Shown here one piece after another: positions 21,100-30,633 of a stretch of DNA of 64,000 nucleotides. Under the pieces are notes generated by a model. That model made no database searches. It was given only the letters and a program-made list of their open reading frames with translations, and was not told the origin of the DNA. This DNA comes from Notospermus geniculatus (Eukaryota > Nemertea > Pilidiophora > Heteronemertea > Lineidae), in the NCBI GenBank assembly GCA_002633025.1, contig NMRB01000460.1:221615-285614 (forward strand), in the 5' to 3' direction. A program made the translations under genes and the position numbers. Positions within the stretch are counted from its first letter, which is position 1. Each line of letters begins with the position of its first letter.

Positions 21100-22391
21100 T
21101 AATTATTAGTAAAGGTTTTCGCTCTGAGCTTAGCTGCGAACCCGCGTAATCACGTTAGTTAACATCATAACAAGCCGGACTGTCTTTCCACAAAGTGTCT
21201 AAGCCTCTTTTAAACGAGTCTATATTCTTGGCGTTAACAAGGTGAACCGGAAGGCTGTTCCATGCTGAAGATATCCGATTGAAGAATTGTTTCCTCCTGA
21301 CCGATGTTCGCGATCTATAGATACGGACCTTATAGTTATGCCCTCTCGTACCCGGATGGTTCCTGATGAGTAAGTGATTTGCCATGTCTGTGAAATGTGT
21401 AATTTTAAACATTTCAATGAGGTCACCTCTTAGCCTTCTGTGACACATACTAAAGAGATTTAACTTTTTAAGCCTTTCAGGGTAACTCAGGTCCTTCATA
21501 CCATCTATGAGCTTGGTGTACCGCCTCTGTACCTTTTCAATCGCATCCATATCCCTCTTGATCATTGGCACCCAGGCACATGATGCATATTCTAAAATTG
21601 GCCTAACCATTGCTTTGTACAGCTGTACTCCAGTACGCCAATTGAGATGTTGAAATACCCGTTTGATGGTGAAACTGATTCTTGTAGCTTTCGATGTTAT
21701 TTCAGCTATATGTGAACCAGCATTTAAATCATCTTGCACAGTCACTCCAAGATCTTTCGTTGCTTCCTTTCTCTCGATATTGCTCCCATTGATGGTGTAG
21801 TTACAGGGGTGTGGGTGGCTGCCCAGCCTCAAGTGGACGCATTTGGACGGGTTAAACTCCAGTTGCCATAACCTCGACCAGTCTTCTAAGATGTCAATGT
21901 CCCTTTGGAGCATATTGCAGTCGGCCTCAGATCTTATTACTCTATAGAGCTTCACGTCATCCGCGAACATGCATAATGTACTATTTACTCCTATTGGTAT
22001 GTCATTTATGTACATTAAAAATAAGATGGGCCCCATCACACTCCCCTGGGGAACCCCACTAAGAACTTGCCTTGTACTAGAGGTGGCTGTACCCACCCTC
22101 ACGGTCTGACTTCTGTTCATAAGGAACGCCTCTGTCCATTTTACAGTCGTAAGTGAAAGCCCGAAACCTTCCATCTTTTTCAGAAGTCTTTGGTGGGGAA
22201 CGCTGTCGAATGCCTTTTTGAAATCAAAGTACTGGACATCAACCGCACTTCCTTCATCAACCGCCTTAGTCCAATCTTCCATGCATCTGATCAGGTTTGT
22301 CGTAGTACTTTTGCCCGGAACAAAGCCGTACTGGTTGGCAGATAACAATTTGTTTACAATCAAAAAGTCCATTATTTGATCTCTTATGATG
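21100..22391 (-). mobile_element. 5'-truncated Jockey/CR1-superfamily LINE
   Basis: On the minus strand the element begins inside the RT (IIRDQIMDFLIVNK) at about 22391 and ends shortly after the ORF stop at 21155, near an ATAATAATTATTA tail. 5' truncation is the usual outcome of target-primed reverse transcription. Confidence 0.8.
21155..22372 (-). pseudogene. LINE reverse transcriptase, open but lacking N-terminus
   Basis: 405 open codons with the RT motifs in order: GFVPGKSTTTNLIRC, YFDFKKAFDSVPH, GVPQGSVMGPILF, the catalytic CMFADDVKLYR, FNPSKCVHLRLG and DLGVTVQDDLNAG. A long C-terminal region follows (VRPILEYASCAWVP, RRLRGDLIEMFKI, FFNRISSAWNSLP). No endonuclease or PHD is present, because the copy starts at the RT. 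The absence of internal stops suggests a young insertion. Confidence 0.9.
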
Positions 22392-22800
22392 GATTCGAAA
22401 TCGGTTTAGTTCTAGTGTGACCCGACCCGGCGTAACCAACTCGATTTCCGTATTTCGATTTACGGAAACCGATTTCGATTCGCAATAGGTGTGAACGCAG
22501 CATAAGTTATGCTGTTAATATTTTACTCCTTGGTGAAGTCATTTGCAAGTTAGAAATAACTACCGGTATTGCAACATTGCAACAGACAGAAGTTCTTCAA
22601 ATCTGAACAAATTAATGTAAGTGTACCATAATTGTTTTGTTTTCTAAACAAGGCTAATTACACAGACGCTATTGTCTAAATAACAATACAAACTAATAGT
22701 CCCAGTTCAGGTGGTCTTAGAACGGCTTCATTGACTGAACAGTGAATTTGTAAAAATACACAAACAAATGACTTCTGTTGAGCAGACTGCTGCCATAGGC

Positions 22801-22810
22801 CTATTTAAAG
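22801..22810 (+). promoter_or_regulatory. TATA-like box upstream of FLYWCH exon
   Basis: CTATTTAAAG lies about 55 bases before the ATG at 22865, with no other ATG between them. A short 5' UTR from this box is plausible but unproven. Confidence 0.3.
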
Positions 22811-22864
22811 GGAGAACCACTCTCAAGCAGTCATTTCTAGGAATACCTCAGACCATCAGGCATC

Positions 22865-23040
22865 ATGGGCGATCAGGAAATGCCGGACATTTCATTTGTA
22901 CCCACAAATAGGGGTGGGGAACATCTCCTTTGCCAAGATTACAAGTTTCGATTAAATCGGAGGAAAAATGATAGAAAAAGATATTGGAAGTGTGCACTTG
23001 AAACATGTCCAGCAACAGCAGCTACTGATGAACACAACTG
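22865..23040 (+). CDS. FLYWCH-MULE gene, exon 1 (FLYWCH zinc finger)
   Basis: ATG 22865 opens a 176-nt exon. It encodes most of a FLYWCH finger: FVPTNRGGEHLLCQDYKF, RYWKCALETCPATAAT, with CxxxxC ligands in place. It ends at TG|GTAAAT (donor 23041). Splicing to the acceptor at 24561-24562 (TATAATTTCAG|G) restores WLTNATAHNHNAIKG, which supplies the two His ligands (HNH). The correct phase and ligands across the junction strongly support a real two-exon structure. FLYWCH domains bind DNA and commonly front MULE transposases. Confidence 0.85.
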
Positions 23041-23059
23041 GTAAATCACATTCAAAACT

Positions 23060-24010
23060 TTGATTCATATTTTTGAATTTGTGTGGTCTACTGCATCACA
23101 TGTACCAGATGCACCACCATCAATCAGTACGTCGGACAGACAACTTGTTCCGTAAAAGGATGAACAACCACAAGTCCAACATCAGATTAGGGAAAGAGGA
23201 TGATCGGGACTGCTCGATACTCTATGCCCACTTCAAGCTGCCAGGACATTCTGTCGAGGACCTGAGGTTCACCATCCTCGAAACATGTCCAGATGAGACG
23301 ACCCTCCTCAGTACAGAGTTGAAATGGATGTGGACCCTTAAAACCATCACCCCCTCAGGTCTTAACACAAGATGCTGAGGTTCTGAGTCCCTAGTTTAAT
23401 CCCTTAGTCTCGCTCTCTCCCCCTGGTAGGCCTATTTCATTGTAGGTTCTCCAGTTTTGGAGGGCACGTGGCTCCCCTTCTGGTTTAGGCCTTGTTTTCT
23501 CCCCCCCCCCTTTTGCTCTATTCCCCCTCGCCCTATTCTTCTCATTGTTCAGTGATTTGCATTATCCATTCTGGTTTTTTCCTACAAATCTGGAAGTTTA
23601 CTTCCTTTATATTCTTCTACTTTCTGTTGACCTTCGTGCATCTTTTCGCTTTGTGCTTGTTATGTATTACACATGTCATATTTATTAAAACCCTTTCCTT
23701 TCAGCTAAATCAGTTTCTCCTTAATTACATCCACTCTCTTTAGTAGGTCCAGCAGCCATCCATGGGGCTTGGACACTTTTGTTTCCTTAATTACATCCAC
23801 TCTCTTAATTAGGTCCAGCAACCACCCGTGGTGCTTGGACACTTTTCTTTCCTTAATTGCCTACTCATCCTGTCTACACAGGTGTTAGTTCTACATTCGG
23901 GTTTCAGCTCAGTCTTTTCTAGAGTTTCAGATTGTAAAGTTCCACTTGAAAAAGACCCCGGTTGGGGTCGAAAATTCGTGAATTCTGGAGATTGACTTCT
24001 TGCTTATTAT
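23060..24010 (+). mobile_element. Penelope-like element remnant in the intron
   Basis: Contains a GIY-YIG endonuclease end (23073-23378) and a long 3' UTR. It finishes with the hairpin GACCCCGGTTGGGGTC (about 23957) and TTGACTTCTTGCTTA (about 24004). The same 3' end is found at 51973-52070 and, diverged, at 18400-18515. The RT part is missing. Confidence 0.8.
23073..23378 (+). pseudogene. Penelope GIY-YIG endonuclease C-terminal fragment
   Basis: Reads TDNLFRKRMNNHKSNIRLGK, ILYAHFKLPGHSVEDLRFTI, LETCPDETTLLSTELKWMW and TITPSGLN. This is the standard end of Penelope EN domains (Y-V-G-x-T, R-x3-H, HF-x-L-PGHS, E..WI, L-x-T-x-x-P-x-GLN). Just upstream, the bases encode QYVGQT in another frame, so the copy is frameshifted at its start. 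Confidence 0.85.
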
Positions 24011-24140
24011 CATTTGAATTTGTGTAAATTTCATATAGTTGATGTTTGGTTTTTATTCTTTTCTGCCTTTTGCCCCTTTTCAGCAGTAACTTCCAACCTC
24101 ACTCTTGCATAGTCAGTGAACATTTTCATGTATTAGAGGG

Positions 24141-24543
24141 CTAACCAACGCTGAAAGGGTAAATGTCGTCCTGGGTATATACAAAGATTACCCAGGATCT
24201 CAATCTTCACTAAAACAACACCCTGGGTGTAGTTTCGGTAGCCGAACATCACCCAGCTTCCATGGCTTCCGCGATCTGTGCCTAAGAACGTGTCCTATTT
24301 AGAAATTCCGTGGAATCTCGCGGTCTCGCGCCGCGGTACATGTTGAGTGTAGCTGTTCATGAAATTCTTCAGGTGGTCACGTGACCACGTGCGAGACAAC
24401 CACGAATCCAGGTGTCATACTACGATGCTGGGTGATGTTCGGCAACCGAACGTACACCCAGGGTATTGTTTTAGTGAAGACTGAGATCCTGGGTAATCTT
24501 TGTATATACCCAGGACGACATTTACCCTTTCAGCCTAACCAAC
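24141..24543. mobile_element. 385-bp MULE-like MITE with 9-bp target duplication
   Basis: CTAACCAAC at 24141-24149 and 24535-24543 flanks an element beginning GCTGAAAGGGTAAATGTCGT and ending with its inverted form. Inverted ends run for over 100 bp (through TACCCAGGATCTCA, GTTTTAGTGAAGA and GTAGCCGAACATCACCCAGC). It ends only 18 bp before the acceptor of exon 2, so it sits at the branch-point/polypyrimidine border of the intron. Confidence 0.95.
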
Positions 24544-24562
24544 TGCTTCTTTATAATTTCAG

Positions 24563-25139
24563 GCTAACAAATGCCACTGCTCACAACCACAATGCCATCA
24601 AGGGTCAGCTTGTCGCCGATGAAATTCGCAGAAGTGTGAAGCGGAGGGCAGCTGACGAAGTCAATCCAGTGCCACAGATCTATCAAGAAGAGGTTTTTAA
24701 CGTTGCCAATAATGGAATCCTCGACAGAGAGACCTACGCTCATTTGCCAAACTTTAAAGGAGTTGAGACTTCCGCATATCGATCTCGCAGGAAACACTTG
24801 CCTTTGCTCCCTGATGTTCGAGAGCAAATTGTTATCGAAGGAGAGTGGGCCCAAACAGCGGACGGGTACAATTTCCTCCTGGCAGATGATGGTGAAGCGG
24901 ATAAAATCATCATTTTTGGATTGACTGAAGGACTCGTTCGCATTGTCCAAGCCAACACACTGTACTTAGATGGGACATTCTATGCATCGCCTCAGCTGTT
25001 TGCGCAACTCTACACAGTTCATGCTAAGGTCTTTCCCCTGGCATACGGCCTCCTTCATGACAGAAGGCAAGCGCTGACGAGTTCCATCGTTACGTGGAAA
25101 CAACGTGGATGGCACCAAATGCTAGATTCAATCGCGTAG
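24563..25139 (+). pseudogene. FLYWCH-MULE gene, exon 2 (transposase N-terminal part)
   Basis: Begins after the TTATAATTTCAG acceptor, completes the FLYWCH finger (AHNHNAIKG) and continues through the MULE pre-catalytic region (RRAADEVNPVPQIYQEEVF). It reaches NTLYLDGTFYASPQLFAQLY, which holds the first catalytic Asp (DGTF), and TVHAKVFPLAYGLLHDR. The frame then runs out at TAG 25137-25139. The central DDE segment (second Asp and Glu) appears deleted: the next recognisable MULE sequence is the C-terminal region that follows at once. Confidence 0.8.
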
Positions 25140-25384
25140 TTTGGAATCAGTACGATCGGTTGGATGAATCACGCTCGATAAATGCACTGGAAGGATGACA
25201 TCACAAGCTGAACAGCTACATTGGAAAAGCCCATCCGAATCTTTTTCTCATCAAGTTTCTAAAGAAAGAAGAAAGATTCCAACGTTGTGAACTTGAGAGA
25301 CTTGAAGCTGGGGGCCGCCCTAATCCAAGACGCTTGACCTACGTTCGGATTGATGACAGGATTGGTCGCTTGAAAGAACAATAG
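25113..25384 (+). pseudogene. FLYWCH-MULE C-terminal region, frameshifted, Trp-to-stop
   Basis: In another frame the bases read FNRVVWNQYDRLDESRS, INALEG, a TGA stop (25196-25198) where the family usually has Trp, then HHKLNSYIGKAHPNLFLIKF and TYVRIDDRIGRLKEQ. This is the NALEGWH...LN..HPN block found after the catalytic domain of MULE-derived proteins. The final TAG lies inside the left end of the MITE at 25379. Confidence 0.75.
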
Positions 25385-25568
25385 ACGATATCACTCCAAA
25401 AGAGCGCAGCACCTTACGGGTGTCAGCGTCATGACGTCACGAAGTCATGATCGCTGAAACAACCGGATTTTTTCTCAAGTCGCGTCCTGGCGTTCAGAAT
25501 GACGTGCGGGACGTCATGACGCTGACACCCGTAAGGTGCTGCGCTCTTTTGGAGTGATAGGGTCTATT
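25379..25568. mobile_element. 190-bp MITE with ~50-bp perfect TIRs
   Basis: TATCACTCCAAAAGAGCGCA at 25389 and its inverted form ending at 25559 pair without mismatch for about 50 bp. They are bordered by a shorter AATAGAC/GTCTATT pair. It terminates the MULE pseudogene. Confidence 0.9.
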
Positions 25569-25898
25569 GGAAAACAATCAGAGAACTGTCGTGGACTATG
25601 TACATGTAGATGCTCTGTAGATGCTCTCAAACACCTCATTTAAGTCTGATCAACATTGACCACATACCCATTCTAAGTGTTGCTTTCATTTGTGCTCTCC
25701 ATGATCCTTTAAACTCTCAGGCTGCTGATGTACAGAGCACTGTGGTACTGTACAGGTAAAGTTGTGGGTGTGTGATTTCATAAATATCTGCTTTATGCAA
25801 TGCTTTGTATTGAATTGGTACTGATGAAAGAAGTGACTGGTGCGAAAGCTAGTTGTATTCCAGATAATGCTTGATGACTAGTGAATTTCCTTTGGAAA

Positions 25899-26126
25899 CT
25901 ACACTCTAAGCCGAAAAGGTTCTTTGCAGCCACACCAGGAGAACCCTCTGATTTAAGAACCCCCGGATTGGTCAAGAACCCCTAGAGGTTCCAGATAGAA
26001 CCTTTTCCTCAGAAAAGGGTTCTAACTGGAACCTTTAGGGGTTCTTTACAGAAGGTTATAGAACCCTGGGGTTCCTCTGGTGAGGCACAAAGAACCCCTA
26101 AAGAACCTTTTTGGCTAAGAGTGTAG
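25899..26126. mobile_element. Tc1/mariner-like MITE, TA target site
   Basis: TA followed by CACTCTAAGCCGAAAAGGTT at the left and AACCTTTTTGGCTAAGAGTG followed by TA at the right. The interior repeats AGAACC / GGTTCT words. A TA duplication with TIRs fits Tc1/mariner-type mobilisation. Confidence 0.85.
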
Positions 26127-26424
26127 CGCTTGTCACTTTCAATTCAATTCAGTTAGTATCTGAATACATACATGTACCAGTATATTAACTCAGGATTTTA
26201 GTATTGGTGTATTTGTCTTCACATTATCCATTTCTTAGATTGCTCATGAGTCATTAAACAATTTGATGATAAGCAAAATCTTATTTGTGCATTCCTACTT
26301 CGATTATTGATCTGACCATTCCTCCATGATCTGACATAGGAAATCTCTTCAACTGATGTATGACAAGAAGGAGCGTGAATGGACCCTGATGTCCGAAACA
26401 ACCACTCCATAAAGAGCAAGGAGA

Positions 26425-26640
26425 AAAATTTCCAAATTCATTGTTAAAACCAAGAGTAGGCGAAATGGGGAGTAGGCGAAGTGGGGAGTAGGTGAAATGG
26501 ACAGTAGGCGAAATGGGGAGTAGGCGAAATGGGGAGTAGGCGAAATGGGGAGTAGGTGAAATGGGGAGTAGGCGAAATGGGGGTAGGCGAAATGGGGATT
26601 GGCAAATTGGGGAGTAGGCGAAATGGGGATAAACCATCTA
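26425..26640 (-). repeat. 16-bp CCCCATTTCGCCTACT minisatellite, inverted copy
   Basis: Reverse complement of the 18530-18750 locus, including the flank CCAAATTCATTGTTAAAAC at 26431. The unit count is similar, with several CTAC to CACC variants. Confidence 0.9.
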
Positions 26641-26809
26641 TATGTAGATACATATGTGATACATATACTACGTATTCAAGGAGCTGTACATGTAGGTATT
26701 GCAAGTCTATTCGATATGCATGCCTAAAAACGGGCATTAACAGTGGAAACAATCAGACGCATCGCACCGCGCCTGTAGTGTGAACAAGGGTTTAGAGCCT
26801 TTAAGTCCT

Positions 26810-27665
26810 TATTGCACCAGTTTTTGCAGCTTGTATTATCATTTGGCACAGAGTTACAGTGAAAAAGCTTTTTATTTGGTGAAAAAATTTCAAGCGGTAA
26901 GAAAGTTATGGTTGATTTTGTGAATGACCCAGCTAAAATCAGAATGGTGAGGGGAACTGACCACTTTGCCAGGCAAACTGGGCCACCTAAACCTCAAAAT
27001 GCCTTTTGATATCACTTCAGGACTCACAACAGTTTGATTTGAAAATTTCCAGCCATTCTCGAAATAAACACCAAAATGTAATTTTCGAATTCAAATTTCC
27101 CGCTCAATTAGTGATGTCATTCAGAGAACCATTACATTTAGTGACCATTGCAAAATGTGCTATACCTGTATCTAAGACAGCTGGACAGAATATATTTCTA
27201 TGTCAACCACATTGCCGTGATTGAAAATCAGTTAGTTAGCCATGTGGGGATCTTTACACCTGAAATTCAGGTGAAAATTCAGAAATAATTGAAAGTACAT
27301 ATTTAGAGATTTTGATATCTTGGTCAATCTCGACAGTTTGTTGAATAATAATACCCTTCCTGAGGCAGTTAGTGTTTACTTTGGACTTTCCTCCTAAATC
27401 AACACTTTGAGTCAGAAAGTGCGCTTGACAGGCTCTCTTGGATAAAGATTTGGTACATTTCACAATGGATGACTATAGAAATGGTTCTAGGTATGACATC
27501 ACTAATTGAGCGGGAAATTTGAATTCTGATGAATACATTTTTGTCTGTAGTTTGAAAATGAGCTCAGATTTTTTCACCAAATTTTTGCCAGTCATAGAGT
27601 GGTGTCAAACCCATTCGAACAGCAATAGTCATTATATTTGAAGGGGTCCGTTCCTCTTTAAGTGA
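26810..27665. mobile_element. Fold-back element of about 850 bp
   Basis: GAATTCAAATTTCCCGCTCA at 27088 pairs with TGAGCGGGAAATTTGAATTC near 27506-27525, extending through AGTGATGTCATtC and GAACCATT. Outer words (GTGAAAAAATTT at 26880; TTTTTTCACCAAATTTTT at 27571) also pair. No coding region. Confidence 0.65.
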
Positions 27666-28212
27666 TGTCACACTAGGGAATCTGCATAATGAACATGTCA
27701 TTTCCCTGATTAGAGCGGCCTAGTGAACAAATTAAGCAATGAATGTGATGGGAAATTCATCAAAATGCAATTATCATGCAGCAACCATGCGCCCAGCGTG
27801 CTCTGGGTGGGTCAAATTCAAATGAAGTTTTCCCTAGTAATACATCACGAATAAATCAGCATATTCACATTGTTGAAGTCGTTCACAGTACGGTTTTTAG
27901 CCCAATGATTTTGACTGACAAAATCCTTGATATCTCACTTACTACTTAACATAATTTCATGAAACAAACAGCAAAATGTAGTTGTGTCTGAATGCTGTAC
28001 AAAGCTCAAAAAGAGTGAGAATTTATTTTTGTGGTGCAAGAAGGACTTTAAGTCTAGTTTATACTTCGACGCAAGACCATCGGCGTCCGACGCGCGATCA
28101 AATCTGGANAAATTATCACTAGATCATCCTCGAATTTACATAAACTCGCTCACCTCGACCGAAACTCTCTATTTTTCGCGTTTTAGTCGGCAACACACAC
28201 ATCGATATGTGA

Positions 28213-28294
28213 CAGAGCCGCCATGTTTCACTCGGATCACAGCGCTGCCGCCTGAGAAACTCGGCTACTGCGTTGGCGATTCTCCACGGTGGTA
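28213..28294. repeat. 80-bp repeat shared with 48355-48432
   Basis: GAGCCGCCATGTTTCACTCG through GATTCTCCACGGTGG is nearly identical to the 48 kb copy (one visible difference). A single N lies at about 28109 upstream. Confidence 0.85.
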
Positions 28295-28304
28295 TAGCGT
28301 AAAA

Positions 28305-28520
28305 ATACTTCTAGCTTGAGTCAATGGGTCATATGAATAAAGACTAGCAAATGCTTTTACTTCAGATTTGTACAGCATTGCTTAGTGCATTTGCATTACA
28401 AAATTCAAGTAAAAACATTTACTACATCTTTATTCATATGACCCATTGAGGTGTTCACACGACCCTTGACGCCAGTCGTCTGAACAGTGAACAGCTCAAT
28501 GACTCAAGCTAGAAGTACTA
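28305..28520. mobile_element. MITE containing a second nested MITE
   Basis: Outer inverted ends TACTTCTAGCTTGAGTCA (28305) and TGACTCAAGCTAGAAGTA (about 28500-28517). The inner element at 28321-28449 belongs to the AATAAAGACTAGCAAATGC family also found at 50469 and 55295. Confidence 0.75.
28321..28449. mobile_element. CATATGAATAAAGACTAG MITE, copy 1
   Basis: TCAATGGGTCATATGAATAA and its inverted form bound about 129 bp; pairing continues through AGACTAGCAAATGCTTTTAC. Two sister copies lie at 50469-50592 and 55295-55417. Confidence 0.9.
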
Positions 28521-28763
28521 GTATGTCACTCAGTGAACTCTGTCTATGTCCCAATTTCTGACGGTGGTTGGCTGCAAATTGATTTACAAGTCAATTTCTA
28601 CAGCGTGGACTAGAAAATTGATATCAAACAACCTCGTTCAGGATAAAAATTGGCCCGTGTGCAAACATTTTCCTGCCCAGCCAGTAGTTGATATTCATAG
28701 GCTCGTCTTAATCGACCCGACAATTTGATCAGTCAGATTTGTCTTCCAGAATTGAGGGAGAAA

Positions 28764-29000
28764 ATGGCGGATTCGGTTTCCGGCGCACTGGCGTCGATGT
28801 CCGTCGAAAGTTGCGAAGAAAGGGAACTAAATTTATACCCTTTGCCGATTTTGAAAGGGTTCTCCAAGATTAAGCGGATTGTCATTTCAGTGTCTTTTGT
28901 AGAACTGTGCGACCTTCGAGCTAAACTGACTGGCGCCATTATGCATATTCTTGAGGAGGCGTGTCTTTATCGCCAGCTCGACGCACAAGGTTCAATTTGA
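28764..29000 (+). CDS. Short ORF or first exon, unrecognised
   Basis: AAAATGGCGG at 28761 gives a good start context. The 78 codons that follow (MADSVSGALASMSVESCEER...) are protein-like but match no family I know. It could be a small gene, a first exon spliced within the ORF, or chance. Confidence 0.25.
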   Translation: MADSVSGALASMSVESCEERELNLYPLPILKGFSKIKRIVISVSFVELCDLRAKLTGAIMHILEEACLYRQLDAQGSI

Positions 29001-29090
29001 AGCCTGCTTGTCAAGCTAGCTCGATGTTAGACTGAATCTACGTACTGAATCTACGAGAGGCTCGACAAAAAAGCCCCCAAATAGTGCTCA

Positions 29091-29512
29091 TAAGGCTAAA
29101 AATCCATTCATGCGAATTTCTTGCCGCAGACCCTCGAAAGCATTGTTGTTTCCGCCGCGTTGGCCGTGGACAAAGGATGGGACATCGCGCGGCACGAAAA
29201 TCGCGTGAATGGATTCTTAGCCTTAAGCCGGTGACACACTGGGGCGAACGCGACGCGTCCTGAAGGCGTTCCGCCAATCAGACTCGTCGGTAGGTATTTC
29301 GGCCCGTGTTACCGCATCCCTGATTGGTTGAACGCTTACAGACGCGTTGCTTACGCGCCAGTCTGTCACCGCCTTGAGGCTTCGGCTGACCTTCCATTCA
29401 CATTATTTTCGCGCGGCAGACGCTAGAAAACATTGTTTGTTTCCGCGGCGTTGGTCACGGACAAAGAATGCGGAATCGCACCGCTCGAAAATCGCCTGAT
29501 TCTTATCCTTAA
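29091..29512. mobile_element. MITE cluster upstream of the 29533 ORF
   Basis: Three adjacent elements. 29091-29224: GGCTAAaAATCCATTCA ends, nearly identical to 43124-43260. 29225-29378: ends AAGCCGGTGACACACTGG / CAGTCTGTCACCGCCTT, same TIR as 42969-43123, with a related partial copy at 37278. 29383-29512: a diverged half of the first type. Confidence 0.85.
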
Positions 29513-29532
29513 TCGAGCCACTCGATGAATAA

Positions 29533-30594
29533 ACCCGGTCTCCATTCGTTATAGGATTACGCAATGGGTTTATACAACCATTATATACAATTAGACTTCA
29601 TTTTATTCTCCACGGGAATTATAAGAGTGTCGGATATCATGATGGAATAAACGTATTTTTGGAAGAGCATAAAGGTATTCTCTTTGGAATAAGGCAGAAT
29701 CCAACCGGAAAACATTCATATCATTTCGAACTACTTTTTTTGAAGAAAATAAAACGTGAATATTTTGAGGTAGCGTTAAAGAAATGTACCGGTAATAGAT
29801 ATGCATTACTCGTCGAGGCCTTCAAGCCGCACGATCATCGTGATACATACCTTGGTTTATATACCATTTATGCTAAATTTGTGGCCGCATTTGGTCGAGT
29901 GTGTCGGTTACCAACCGACAGGTGTCACAAACGTCACCAACAGGACAAATTAAACGGACTGGCTCTTTTATACGTAGAAGGCGATTTCACTCGTGGGGTA
30001 TTGGCTGCGTCGACGAAGAGAGAAACTTTTGTCGCTGTGTATACTTTTACCAAAAGAAACTTAAGAATGAAACTGCAGTACCAAAGCACGGTAGTTCATC
30101 GTCGAGTGCGTGAACTTCACAATACTTGTCTGTCAAACGGAGACAGTTTTCTTGTGATCGAAACCGAAGAAGACTCTGGGTATTTTATGTACGGTTTTCA
30201 CTTTAAGAAATTTCAGAACCAAAGCGTGAATAAAATTTTACTGCTCAAGTTTTCCCAGCCTCACTTCGTCAAAGAATACTTTGGGTATGACTCCATAATG
30301 CATCGTGTACTTGAGGCAGTGCGGATCAAACGACACCGCCATCATAAGATTCGGACTGCGTATATTCTAATGCCTTGTGAATCGGAATCACGGAGGGAAG
30401 TTCGTCGAGTTGTCATACGGGGGCACAGAGTCGCAGAGGATAGTATCGAGTACTTTATAAATGAGATTGGATACCTTTTCAGTTTCGAGGCTACAGGTGT
30501 ACGGGTTAAACGTCTCGTAACTGACATATATGCTGGTCAAAATATGTATCATGGCCTCAGGTTGAAAGCTCCGGAGACAGGGAAAACAGTCTAA
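29533..30594 (+). CDS. Unrecognised ORF, propeller-like strand pattern (member A)
   Basis: The frame is open from just after a stop at about 29530 to TAA at 30592-30594, about 350 codons. No in-frame ATG occurs before the conserved-looking part; the often-used start at 29659 is TTG. So this is an exon, a fragment, or a gene whose ATG (29564, another frame) was separated by a frameshift. The protein alternates hydrophobic/aromatic strands with polar turns (YALLVEAFKP, LALLYVEGDF, FVAVYTFTKRNL, SGYFMYGFHFKKF). That resembles beta-propeller blades and the ORFs at 43579 and 45093. It is basic and Arg/His-rich, with no signal peptide or membrane span. No function can be assigned. Confidence 0.55.
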   Translation, partial: TRSPFVIGLRNGFIQPLYTIRLHFILHGNYKSVGYHDGINVFLEEHKGILFGIRQNPTGKHSYHFELLFLKKIKREYFEVALKKCTGNRYALLVEAFKPHDHRDTYLGLYTIYAKFVAAFGRVCRLPTDRCHKRHQQDKLNGLALLYVEGDFTRGVLAASTKRETFVAVYTFTKRNLRMKLQYQSTVVHRRVRELHNTCLSNGDSFLVIETEEDSGYFMYGFHFKKFQNQSVNKILLLKFSQPHFVKEYFGYDSIMHRVLEAVRIKRHRHHKIRTAYILMPCESESRREVRRVVIRGHRVAEDSIEYFINEIGYLFSFEATGVRVKRLVTDIYAGQNMYHGLRLKAPETGKTV

Positions 30595-30633
30595 CATCGG
30601 TTCGCCTCATTTCCCTCCAACGTTAAAAAGACT

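Larger units (their letters stand above)
18824..22508. mobile_element. MITE split by nested insertions
   Basis: TTATGCCGTGTTCACAC at about 18830 and GTGTGAACGCAGCATAA at about 22490-22508 are inverted ends. Both flanking parts (18824-19068 and 22392-22508) are full of ATCGAATCGAATTC / ATTTCGATTCG words of one MITE. The 3.3 kb between them (19069-22391), carrying the 20216 gene and the LINE at 21155, therefore looks inserted into it. Confidence 0.6.

Noticed and set aside
29659-30594. Start of the 29.5-kb ORF at 29659
   Set aside because: The codon there is TTG and the frame is open further upstream. It is not a convincing eukaryotic start, so I describe the whole open stretch.
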